A DNA stretch of 31,268 nucleotides from SURF-32 sp964648365 (GTDB lineage Bacteria > Planctomycetota > Phycisphaerae > UBA1845). The stretch is taken from NCBI GenBank assembly GCA_964648365.1, contig CAZYLK010000058.1, forward strand, positions 1 to 31,268. Direction: 5' to 3'. The notes beneath the pieces were generated by a model. The model searched no databases, was not told where the DNA came from, and saw nothing but the letters and a program-made list of their open reading frames with translations. Positions 7,905 to 15,419 of this stretch are shown in pieces. Positions within the stretch are counted from its first letter, which is position 1. Every line of letters starts with the position of its first letter. The position numbers were made by a program, and so were the translations under genes.

Positions 7905-8188
7905 CGGGCAACTGGTGCGTAGCGTCTTTATGCCCGGCCGGTAACAAGTCTGAAGCAGTTCTGCGCGGCGCGTTCGCTGTGCGTCGGCGTCGCCCACCCC
8001 GATGTCGTTGCCGGGGTGACGGTTACTTTAGTTTGTGCAGGTCGGAAGCGGTGCGGACCGCGGGCGCCGCCCGCGGTGGGCCGACCGCAGGCCGACTCAC
8101 GTCTCCGGGCAAGCGTTGTGCATCAGGTTCGGCGTCACCAGCGCGGGGGTGGTCCCCGCATGTTCCGCACTTAGAAGGAGGTAGTAGT
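7905..8188 (+). other. Long hairpin-rich 5' leader of the 8189 gene
   Basis: Between the promoter and the ATG there is no credible ORF but several perfect inverted repeats. They are CACCCCG/CGGGGTG at 7995-8018 (10-nt loop), CCGCGGGC/GCCCGCGG at 8058-8076 (3-nt loop) and GCGGGG/CCCCGC at 8143-8159 (5-nt loop); CGGGC/GCCCG at 7905-7936 is weaker. A near-consensus ribosome site (GAAGGAGGT) follows at 8173-8181. I do not recognise a known riboswitch. The part of the gap before the promoter (7733-7875) holds nothing I can identify. Confidence 0.45.
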
Positions 8189-9061
8189 ATGAGATGCATG
8201 TCAGTCGGCATGGTCGCGTTGCTCGCACTGGCCTGGTGCGGCGGCGCACAGGGGCAGACGAGCCTGGACGAAAACTTCGACTCGTACAACCTGGGCGACA
8301 TCTGCCCGCAGAGCGACTGGGAAGGCTGGGACAACAACCCGGCCGTCTGTGCCGTCGTCTCTGACGAGCAGGCCAACAGCGGCTCGAACTCGATCAAGCT
8401 GCTCGGCACGGTCAGCCCCGGCGACGACACCGTTCACCGGTTTACCAACGACGGGGGCCGCTTCACCCTGACCGCGATGACGTTCGTGCCGGATAACATG
8501 ACCGGCCGCGGCTGGATCATCGGCCTGAATCAGTACCTGACGCCCAACAACTGGTCGTTCCAGTATCAGTTCAGCGGCACGACGAACCTGGTGCAGGACA
8601 GCTTTGCCGGCCCGTCCGTCCCGCTCATCAAGGGTCGCTGGGTCGAGTTCCGAGCGGAAGTCGACATCGACGCGGACACCGCCGAGTACTACTACGACGA
8701 CCAGCTCATCAACAGCAAGAGCTGGGTCAACGGCGAATCGGGCGGCGGACTTCCCCAGCTTCGTTGCCTCGACCTCTATGGCGATGAGCCGGGCAACGGT
8801 ACGGACGGCTTCTACCTGGACGACATCAAGCTCGAGCCCGCCTCGGCCCCCAGCGGTTGCCAGTATGCACTGAAGAAAAACACCAAAGCCAAGAAGGGCT
8901 GCAACGTCTGCCCGCAAAAGGGTGACCTCTACGGCACGGGCGCGGCCTGCGACGACGTCAAGGACTGCGACAAGAAGGTCAAACTGAAGCAGATCGACTG
9001 TCCCGACGGCGGCCCCGGCTTCTGCAAGAAGATCAAAGGCAAGCGCGACACGTGCGCTTAG
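8189..9061 (+). CDS. Secreted lectin-like protein with 8-cysteine C-terminal module
   Basis: 290 residues. Residues 1-22 are a signal peptide ending GAQG|QTS. Residues about 25-215 form a beta-rich domain that resembles concanavalin/LamG-like jelly rolls in layout (DENFDSYNLGD at the start, FYLDDIKLE at the end), though I cannot assign a family. Residues 224-289 are a Lys-rich tail with eight cysteines at 224, 238, 241, 254, 260, 271, 279 and 289. The same spacing recurs in the WD40 protein at 15420-17513. The tail is likely disulphide-bonded and extracytoplasmic. The start has the best ribosome site in the window (GAAGGAGGT, 7 nt upstream). The gene is monocistronic, with its own promoter, leader and terminator, so it is probably well expressed. 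Its function is unknown; surface or matrix attachment is a guess. Confidence 0.8.
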   Translation: MRCMSVGMVALLALAWCGGAQGQTSLDENFDSYNLGDICPQSDWEGWDNNPAVCAVVSDEQANSGSNSIKLLGTVSPGDDTVHRFTNDGGRFTLTAMTFVPDNMTGRGWIIGLNQYLTPNNWSFQYQFSGTTNLVQDSFAGPSVPLIKGRWVEFRAEVDIDADTAEYYYDDQLINSKSWVNGESGGGLPQLRCLDLYGDEPGNGTDGFYLDDIKLEPASAPSGCQYALKKNTKAKKGCNVCPQKGDLYGTGAACDDVKDCDKKVKLKQIDCPDGGPGFCKKIKGKRDTCA

Positions 9062-9127
9062 TGCCGTGATGCTACCAGATCGTTCCTCATCGCGCGGTTG
9101 ATCCGCGGCGGTAGGCTCATCTCAGGC

Positions 9128-9170
9128 AGCCCGACAGCGCCACCCCGGCACTGTCGGGCTGTCGCCCTTT
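9128..9170 (+). terminator. Probable Rho-independent terminator of the 8189 gene
   Basis: AGCCCGACAG (9128-9137) and CTGTCGGGCT (9151-9160) form a perfect 10-bp stem with a 13-nt loop, 66 nt past the stop codon. The following tract is only CCCTTT, so termination may be incomplete. Confidence 0.6.
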
Positions 9171-9321
9171 CCGGTCCGGCGTCACGCCTGCTTCAGACCG
9201 GTATCGCCGACACCCGATAACACACTGATCGGCCCGCTGCCCGGCGCACGCGCCGATTCGCGTCGTGATGCGGCGGGGGTTGCTGCCGCGCGTTCGATGG
9301 AGCACGGTCGAGGTACGTTCG

Positions 9322-10560
9322 ATGACGCCGATACGCCCCGCCCAGTCGACCCTGGTGTCCGGTCCGGCCGGCGTCACGTCAGGCGGCGAATCCTGCCCCG
9401 CGCCGCCCGGCGGCACAGACGCGACGGAGATCCCCTGGTTTCGGGACGATCCCGATCCGGAGGCCGGCCCGACCTGCCTCGCCGTGATGTATCACTACGT
9501 CGGCGAACCGGCCCCGGCGTTGTCACAGGGCGTCAAGGGCCTTTCGACGGCGGCGTTTGAGGCGCAGATCGAACAATTGTGCCGCGTGGCGGAGCCGGTC
9601 GGGTGGCCGGCGGTTTCGGCGTGGCTCCGCGGGGACGGCGACCTGCCCCGGCGTGCGTTTCTGCCGACCTTTGACGACGGCCTGGCGGACCACGCCCGCA
9701 CGGCCGGGCCGGTGCTGTCGCGGCACGGCGTGAGCGGGCTGTTCTTCGTGCCCGGCGCGGTTCTCGAATCGGACGCGATGCTCCCCGCCCATCAGATTCA
9801 CCTGCTGCTCGCGCGGCTGTCGCTGGTGGAACTCCAGACGGCGCTGAGCCGCGCGCTTCGATCCGGCGCAGCGCCGGCCGCGGCGTCCCTGGTTTCGCCT
9901 GGAGCATCACAGGCGGCGCGTGATCCTCAGATCCCCGGTCCGCACCCAGCCGGCGATGGAGCACCGATCCACTGGCTGTCGCGTTCGGAGGCGGCCGCGG
10001 CCGAGACGATGTACCATTACGAATCTCCGCCGCGCGCCCATCTGAAGTACCTTCTGACGGCAAAGCTCCCGATTGCGGTTCGGAATCGCGTATTGACAGA
10101 GATGTTCGAGCGGCACGTTGGATCAAACGCCGCATGGCGCCGGCGCTGGTATTTGTCGCGTCAAGACGTTAAGATGCTTCACGCAGACGGGCACGTGATC
10201 GGGGGGCACGGGTTCAGCCATGAGCCCGTCAGGCGCTTGACTCCAACCCGACGTGACGAGGATTTACGGCGATCGGCCGATGTGCTTGGCGGTGTGCTCG
10301 GCACGGCGGTGGACGTGATGAGTTACCCCTATGGCAGCGTGGACCCGGACGTCGTCGAGTCGGCCCGGCGGGCAGGGTTCCGGGCGGCGTTTTCGACCCG
10401 GGCGGCGACGATAAGGGATTCCGATGAACCGCTGGCGCTGCCGCGGGTAGATACGATAGCAGTACAGGTCCGCTCGCCGGGGTGCGAGACGGGGACGGAT
10501 CTGGGAATAAACGGGGATTTAAGCGATGTACCGAAACGGTTGGGGTGTGGGATCAGGTGA
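9322..10560 (+). CDS. Polysaccharide deacetylase family protein (NodB-type, CE4)
   Basis: 412 residues, no signal peptide. CE4 enzymes remove N- or O-acetyl groups from glycans using a metal-bound active site. Motif 1 TFDDG is at 116-120 (Asp pair for catalysis and metal). Motif 2 GGHGFSHE is at 294-301 (metal histidines). Motif 3 YPYG is at 335-338. An upstream VMYHYVG strand is typical of the family. The gap between motifs 1 and 2 is about 170 residues, much longer than in compact NodB domains, and includes an Ala/Pro-rich stretch at about 180-215. ATG 9322 has GAGGT 7 nt upstream; a GTG at 9265 is possible but lacks this. The stop codon overlaps the ribosome site of the methyltransferase 4 nt downstream, indicating translational coupling in one operon. 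Confidence 0.85.
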   Translation: MTPIRPAQSTLVSGPAGVTSGGESCPAPPGGTDATEIPWFRDDPDPEAGPTCLAVMYHYVGEPAPALSQGVKGLSTAAFEAQIEQLCRVAEPVGWPAVSAWLRGDGDLPRRAFLPTFDDGLADHARTAGPVLSRHGVSGLFFVPGAVLESDAMLPAHQIHLLLARLSLVELQTALSRALRSGAAPAAASLVSPGASQAARDPQIPGPHPAGDGAPIHWLSRSEAAAAETMYHYESPPRAHLKYLLTAKLPIAVRNRVLTEMFERHVGSNAAWRRRWYLSRQDVKMLHADGHVIGGHGFSHEPVRRLTPTRRDEDLRRSADVLGGVLGTAVDVMSYPYGSVDPDVVESARRAGFRAAFSTRAATIRDSDEPLALPRVDTIAVQVRSPGCETGTDLGINGDLSDVPKRLGCGIR

Positions 10561-10564
10561 GCAG

Positions 10565-11563
10565 ATGAGCGTCAGCGGCGGCGGCTGTGCGTTGCTGGAC
10601 GGAGGCGGATCTGCCGATCCGCAACTTCGGGACGAGACGCGCGCACGACTCGAGCAGTACCTGCGCGCGTACTGGCTGCGTCCGGAAAACGCATTCTGGA
10701 TGACGCTGCGCAGCGTCGTGCTGACGCGCTGCCGCCTCAATCATCCGTCCGCCGACCTGAGCTGCGGCGACGGCATTTTCAGCTTCATCCACGCCGGCGG
10801 ACGCTTCGCGCCGGGTTTCGATGTCTTTGCGGCGGTCGGCTCGCTGGAAGCCGTAACCGACGGACACGCCGACATGTTTGACGCCTGGCGGGACAACTAT
10901 GTTCCCCCGGTCGTCACGGAACCGGACTTCGTTATCGACATCGGCTCGGACTGCAAGCCGACCATGCTGCGCAAGGCGGCGGCGCTGAAGTTCTATCGAG
11001 AGCTGGTCGAACACGACAACAATCGGCCGCTCCCCTTCGAGGACGGCAGCCTCGCGACGGTCTACTGCAACGCAGCCTACTGGGTGACGCAGATCGACGC
11101 CTTCCTGGCCGAATGCCGACGCGTGACCTGCGACGGCGGCCGGATCATCCTGCACGTCAAGCTCAGCGACATGGAGCGATACTCCGTCGCGGCGTTTGGC
11201 CATCGCCTCGGACAACGGGCGGTGGACATCATCGGCCGCGGGCGCGTGCAGTCCTGGCCGAGCCTGGCGTCACGCCGCCAGTGGGAAGACCGCTTCCGCC
11301 GCGCCGGGCTGGAGATCATCGAAGCGACGCCTTTCGTCACGCCCACGCACGCGCACATCTGGGACGTCGGCCTGCGCCCGATCGCGCCGATGCTGGTACG
11401 CATGGCCAACGCGCTGACGCCGGCCACGCGGGCAGATATCAAGCGCGACTGGGTTGCCCTCTTTATGGACCTTCTATCGCCCATCTGCGATCCGACGTTC
11501 GACCTCTTCCCCGAGCGGGACGAGCCCGCGGAGATTCAGTACGTTCTGACGCCGGCTGCGTAG
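10565..11563 (+). CDS. Class I SAM-dependent methyltransferase-like protein
   Basis: 332 residues, cytoplasmic. A glycine motif (DLSCGDG, 64-70) could be the SAM-binding loop. The region LPFEDGSLATVYC (156-168) and the segment LAECRRVTCDGGRIILHV (181-198) match the later strands of class I methyltransferases, where a leader-like residue group precedes a Gly-Gly-Arg turn. The helix between them contains YWVTQIDAFL. The substrate is unknown. The gene starts 4 nt after the polysaccharide deacetylase stop, with AGGTGA as its ribosome site overlapping that stop, so the two are co-translated. A sugar or glycan intermediate as substrate is therefore a reasonable inference. An ATG at 10526 would overlap the deacetylase by 35 nt and is less likely. 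Confidence 0.72.
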   Translation: MSVSGGGCALLDGGGSADPQLRDETRARLEQYLRAYWLRPENAFWMTLRSVVLTRCRLNHPSADLSCGDGIFSFIHAGGRFAPGFDVFAAVGSLEAVTDGHADMFDAWRDNYVPPVVTEPDFVIDIGSDCKPTMLRKAAALKFYRELVEHDNNRPLPFEDGSLATVYCNAAYWVTQIDAFLAECRRVTCDGGRIILHVKLSDMERYSVAAFGHRLGQRAVDIIGRGRVQSWPSLASRRQWEDRFRRAGLEIIEATPFVTPTHAHIWDVGLRPIAPMLVRMANALTPATRADIKRDWVALFMDLLSPICDPTFDLFPERDEPAEIQYVLTPAA

Positions 11564-11800
11564 CATCCCGGCAGAGTCGTGAAACGCGTATAGCGGCAGA
11601 TCGGGATCGTCGAACCGCTTCCCGATGATTTGGAATCTGGTTCCGCGCGCCGGCGCGACGAACGTCCGCAAACTTGCGGAATCGGCGCGGTTCAGGTTAC
11701 GTTTGCCGCGAGTCGGACGCACGGTCCGAGAGAATCGCCGTGATCCCGTACTCCGGTAACGCGCCGCCACCCGTATCATAGACTGTTAACATAGGCTGAC

Positions 11801-11820
11801 TGGGATAGCCGAGTATCCCA
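11801..11820 (+). repeat. Perfect inverted repeat before the PKD lipoprotein gene
   Basis: TGGGATA and TATCCCA form a perfect 7-bp inverted repeat with a 6-nt loop, 31 nt before the ATG at 11852. It may be an operator or a leader hairpin. The rest of the 288-bp gap (11564-11851) shows no gene or clear promoter. Confidence 0.35.
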
Positions 11821-11851
11821 CGGCCTGGCTGGATTCGGGGAAGGAAGCACC

Positions 11852-14164
11852 ATGGCTCGGTTCTCCAAGCTGGGGCGCATGACGCGCTCAGGTCGCTGCT
11901 GTCGCGTCAGGTCGCGACGCTCCGTGAGTCATCTCGCTTCCGTCCTGCTCGCATCCACGGCTGCGGGTTGCAGCCTCGACCCGAGTGCGACCGCCCCTCC
12001 CTCCTCGAACGATGACCCGCTCGTCGCACCTTCCGGTGGCATCGAACCGTGGGTGTCGCCCGATCCGGTAAAGCCCGGCGGTCCGACGGACGCGAGGGAT
12101 CAGGTCACCTTTTCCGCTGAACCGGTCTTCTGTTGCAATCCGCTCTCACGCGAATTCTCGGCCGACGTGCCTGACATCGGCGTGCTGATCCGGGACATCG
12201 CCTGGGACTTTGGCGATGGCGCATCGGCGTCGGGTGCGCTGGTCCAACATGCATTTCGATCGGAAGGCGATTACACGGTGGTGCTGACCGTCGCGCTGGA
12301 CAGCGGCGAATTTCTTGAGGCGTCGCAGGTCGTGAGCGTGCGCAAGTCCGGCGGCTCCGGCGGCGGCATGGATCCCGGAGAAGCGCCGGATGAGCATCCG
12401 GACCTTGTCGATCCCCAGTCGTTCATACTCTCCGCTGACGCGGGGCCGGATCGCGTCGCGTCGCCCGGCTCAACCGTCGAGCTGGATGCCGGCGCCAGCC
12501 AGACGGGCGATGAACCGCTCGTACGATTCCAATGGCAGCAGATCGCCGGGACACCGGTCGTCCTGCAAACGTCGAACGCGCCGAAGTGTACGTTCACCGC
12601 GCCCGCGGCCACGGGTATGCCGCAGATCCTCGCGTTCCGGCTCACGCTGACGTACGGCTCGACGACGGACGCCGATACCGTACAGGTCGTGGTGGCGGCG
12701 TTACAGAATCGCCCACCCGTCGTTGACAGCGGGGAGTTCCGCACCCTCGTCGATAAACCGGTGATGATCGTGCTCCGCGGCCGCGACGTCGAAGGCGCAG
12801 CCTTGACGTTTCGGATCATCGCCGGCCCTCGCCACGGTGAACTCGGCCCGATCAACCGACTGGCGGCTGACTCTGCCGGCGTGCAGTACACGCCGTCGAA
12901 AGGCTTTTCCGGATCGGACGAGGTGACGTTCGTCGCCAGCGACGGCGCCGTGGATTCCCCGACGGGAACCGCGTCCATCGTTGTGCTGCCGGCCGGTCAG
13001 CCGCCCCAGGTCACGGCGCTGTCCTACCTGGTTCCGATGTCCGGCCGTTCAAGGCTGCGACTGGTGGGCCGGGACGAGGACGGCGACGACCTGACGTTTC
13101 GCGTCGTCGAGCCGCCGCCCCACGCCGTGCTGGGCAGCATCGACAATGCCCCGCGCGACGCCGCGTTCGTGGATTTCACGCCAGAGCCGGGCTTCCGCGG
13201 CCGCGTCTCTTTCACGGTCACGGCCGGTGACGGTTCAAGCGAAGCCTCGCCGGCGGTCATCGACGTCGAGGTCAGGAAGCGGTTCATCCCGTGGCTGGAG
13301 TTCAACTCCCACCCGAACACGCCCGTCGAGACGCTGGATCTGGGTCCGGAGACGGGCGCCCGGCCGGGGTGGACGCTGCTGGACTTCTGTCTGGCCGGGG
13401 TGGATCACTGGTCCGCCGTGACGGATAGCGTCGTCATCACGACCGGGCGCACGCGCGTCGGCATGCTTTATCCGTGGCTGCGCCGGACGTTCCCGTCGTC
13501 GATCACACTCATTGGCGGGCTTAAGAGTTCCGACTACGTGCCCGGCGCCGTGCCGTACAACCCGCAGATTTACGATTTTGCGGACGCGGAGGCGTGGCGC
13601 GCCTTCGCCCGCGATGCCCGGACGATGACTGCTGAGACCGGGACGAACGTCTTCGTCATCGAGAACGAGACCGGCATCCTGCCCTACACGCGAAACGAGG
13701 CGCGGATCGACTTCGACAAGCTGCGGCAGTCCTTGCTGCCGCTGCGGGACACGGGCATCGAGACCTGGTGGTACATGCCGCAGATCAACGAGGAGAACCC
13801 GGGGTTTCCGGATCGGCAGGCGGACTCGGTGCGCTTCGTCGCGGCCATCGCGGAAACGCTGCCGAACGCTCGCTTCCTCACGACGTTCTCCAGTTTTTCC
13901 CTGTGGAAGCGGTTTCCGCCGCAGCGTCGCGACATCATGATCGAAACGGTCGGCGGCGTTCACCGCCTGAACGAGTTGATGTACGTGACGCACGACGGCA
14001 TCATGGGGCAGCGCCACTACTACGACCCGAGCGAAGCGATCATGGAAATGGAAACGCTGCCGGCCGAGAACACGAACGTCATCTATCCCGGCATGAGGAG
14101 CTGGCTGCGGACGGCCGAACTCTTCGACGCACTCCTGCCCCCGCTGGCGGATTCGCCCGACTGA
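11852..14164 (+). CDS. Lipoprotein with PKD and cadherin-like Ig repeats and an unassigned C-terminal domain
   Basis: 770 residues. A long basic N-terminus leads to a lipobox (STAAGC, Cys 40), so it should be lipid-anchored at a membrane surface. Residues about 85-165 are a PKD domain (IAWDFGDG, HAFRSEGDYTVVLTV). Residues about 195-282 are a second PKD/REJ-like domain (LDAGASQTG, FQWQQIAGTPV). Residues 288-378 and 385-475 are two related cadherin-like or Big-type Ig repeats (RDVEGAALTFRIIAGPRHG, RDEDGDDLTFRVVEPPPHA, each ending in a TFVASDG-like strand). Residues about 480-770 form a domain I cannot assign, rich in aromatic and acidic motifs (WYMPQINEENPGFPD, MLYPWLRRTFP); a glycosidase-like TIM barrel is possible but unproven. 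GGAAGGAAG precedes the ATG. It is followed after 24 nt by a CBM9-like gene. Confidence 0.78.
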   Translation: MARFSKLGRMTRSGRCCRVRSRRSVSHLASVLLASTAAGCSLDPSATAPPSSNDDPLVAPSGGIEPWVSPDPVKPGGPTDARDQVTFSAEPVFCCNPLSREFSADVPDIGVLIRDIAWDFGDGASASGALVQHAFRSEGDYTVVLTVALDSGEFLEASQVVSVRKSGGSGGGMDPGEAPDEHPDLVDPQSFILSADAGPDRVASPGSTVELDAGASQTGDEPLVRFQWQQIAGTPVVLQTSNAPKCTFTAPAATGMPQILAFRLTLTYGSTTDADTVQVVVAALQNRPPVVDSGEFRTLVDKPVMIVLRGRDVEGAALTFRIIAGPRHGELGPINRLAADSAGVQYTPSKGFSGSDEVTFVASDGAVDSPTGTASIVVLPAGQPPQVTALSYLVPMSGRSRLRLVGRDEDGDDLTFRVVEPPPHAVLGSIDNAPRDAAFVDFTPEPGFRGRVSFTVTAGDGSSEASPAVIDVEVRKRFIPWLEFNSHPNTPVETLDLGPETGARPGWTLLDFCLAGVDHWSAVTDSVVITTGRTRVGMLYPWLRRTFPSSITLIGGLKSSDYVPGAVPYNPQIYDFADAEAWRAFARDARTMTAETGTNVFVIENETGILPYTRNEARIDFDKLRQSLLPLRDTGIETWWYMPQINEENPGFPDRQADSVRFVAAIAETLPNARFLTTFSSFSLWKRFPPQRRDIMIETVGGVHRLNELMYVTHDGIMGQRHYYDPSEAIMEMETLPAENTNVIYPGMRSWLRTAELFDALLPPLADSPD

Positions 14165-14188
14165 CCGCTCGTCCGGCCCGAGTTCCAC

Positions 14189-14965
14189 ATGAGCGCTCTG
14201 GTTCCCAACCGCTTCCTGATCGACCTGGAGTTTCCGCTTCGGTTCCGCCCCCGGCCGCCGAGGCTGGACGGGTCGCTGGCCGGGTGGGGCGCGGCGGAAC
14301 TGCTGCCCCGGCTGGGGGCGATGGACGGACTGCGCGACTTCGCCGACGTGTGGGCGTGCTGGAATGACGACGGGCTGTACGTCGCTTGTCGCGTCGAGGG
14401 TAAGAAATCACCGCCGAAGTGCGACCCGAAAGCCTACTGGCACAGCGACCACCTGCGCCTGTGTACCGACATGCGAGACGCCCGCGACATCCGCCGGGCG
14501 TCGCGTTACTGCCAGCAGTTCTACTTCCTGCCCGCCGGCGGGTTGGCTGCCGCGGATCGCGGCGCGAGCGGTGGCCGGGGCGGGGTGGATGGCGGCACAT
14601 CGCGCGGCCGGGGCGGGGCGAGTCGCGGCGCAACCAACAGCGGGGGCGGGGCGGGCCGCGGCGCCTCGGGGGACGCCGCCCCTGTTGCGGGCTCGGCGAA
14701 GTTCCAGCGTGCGAAGGAGAACGCCCCGGCGATGGACGATCGCGCGCTGCACGTCGCGTCGCACGTGTTCCCCGGCGGCTGGCAACTCGAGGCGCACATC
14801 CCGGCCTCGGTGCTGAGCGGATTCGACCCGGCCGAGCACCCCCGCATCGGCTTTTTCACCATGGTGGAAGACCGCGAGCACGGCCAGCAGCCCCTGACGA
14901 TCGGCGATGACCTCTACTGGTACGTCGACCCGTCCACCTGGGCCACGGCCGTCCTGACGAAGTAA
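14189..14965 (+). CDS. CBM9/DOMON-like carbohydrate-binding family protein with Gly/Arg/Ser insertion
   Basis: 258 residues, no signal peptide. The pattern RLDGSLAGWG (25-34), DVWACWNDDGLYVACRV (53-69), WHSDHLRLCTDMRD (84-97), FYFLPAGG (111-118) and a final ...GFFTMVEDREHGQQPLTIG block matches the layout of CBM9-type beta-sandwich domains, which bind sugars or sit beside glycan enzymes. The assignment rests on pattern only. Residues about 117-168 are a Gly/Arg/Ser/Ala-rich low-complexity insertion in the middle of the fold, which looks like repeat expansion (the 13-bp GGCCGGGGCGGGG occurs twice, at 14574-14586 and 14608-14620). Only 24 nt separate it from the PKD lipoprotein, so the two probably form an operon. 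A cytoplasmic sugar-binding role would be odd, so a different export route cannot be excluded. Confidence 0.62.
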   Translation: MSALVPNRFLIDLEFPLRFRPRPPRLDGSLAGWGAAELLPRLGAMDGLRDFADVWACWNDDGLYVACRVEGKKSPPKCDPKAYWHSDHLRLCTDMRDARDIRRASRYCQQFYFLPAGGLAAADRGASGGRGGVDGGTSRGRGGASRGATNSGGGAGRGASGDAAPVAGSAKFQRAKENAPAMDDRALHVASHVFPGGWQLEAHIPASVLSGFDPAEHPRIGFFTMVEDREHGQQPLTIGDDLYWYVDPSTWATAVLTK

Positions 14966-15002
14966 CCCGCCGCCCAAGCCGACCGACGCCACGCACCCCG
15001 GA

Positions 15003-15076
15003 CGCGCCGGGCAGGACTCGAACCTGCGACCGTCGGATTAGAAATCCGATGCTCTGTCCAACTGAGCTACCGGCGC
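15003..15076 (-). tRNA. tRNA-Arg, anticodon TCT
   Basis: The minus strand folds as a complete cloverleaf: acceptor GCGCCGG/CCGGCGC, D arm GCTC/GAGC, anticodon stem TCGGA/TCCGA with the 7-nt loop TTTCTAA (anticodon TCT, reading AGA/AGG), a 5-nt variable loop, and T arm GCAGG/CCTGC with loop TTCGAGT. The 3' CCA is not encoded. AGA/AGG are rare codons in GC-rich genomes. There is no integrase or attachment-site duplication nearby. Confidence 0.96.
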
Positions 15077-15419
15077 TTGCTGCTGTTTTGCGTCCGTCAG
15101 ACGCCGCCCGATGATGCCCGGAACCGTCGCAACCCGCAAGCTCGCCGCGACTTGCGGACCCGGCGCTCTTGATCGCCGACCTGTGACTTACCGGACTTTC
15201 GCGATGGTGAGCCGCGTCGTTGCTGGCCCGATCCCGCCCGTGCTCTACCGGCGCGGCACCTTCATGCCGCCCGTGGGAATTCCGCGCTCCGGCTTCCGCC
15301 TTCCACCGCATCCGGCAACTGCTCCCGCCCCCCTTCTGAACTGGTCTCGGAATCGGTACAATGACCGGCTGCGCGGCCGCCGAGGGGGTGATCCGACCAG
15401 AGCCTTGGGAGACTGACCG
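15077..15419. other. Intergenic region between the tRNA and the WD40 gene
   Basis: The 343 bases contain a plus-strand open frame of 101 codons (15111-15416) with no recognisable domain, signal or ribosome site; I reject it as coding. A candidate promoter for the WD40 gene lies at 15334-15362. No clear tRNA promoter was seen. Nothing else stands out. Confidence 0.5.
15334..15362 (+). promoter_or_regulatory. Candidate promoter for the WD40 gene
   Basis: TACAAT (15357-15362) is a five-of-six -10 match. TTCTGA (15334-15339), 17 bp upstream, is a weak -35 with three matches. The predicted transcription start is about 50 nt before the ATG at 15420. Confidence 0.45.

Noticed and set aside
15003..15076. 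tRNA-associated integration site
   Set aside because: No integrase, no second copy of the tRNA 3' end and no composition shift on either side.
15111..15416. Small plus-strand ORF between tRNA and WD40 gene
   Set aside because: No ribosome site, low-complexity Pro/Arg composition, and it contains the candidate promoter of the next gene.
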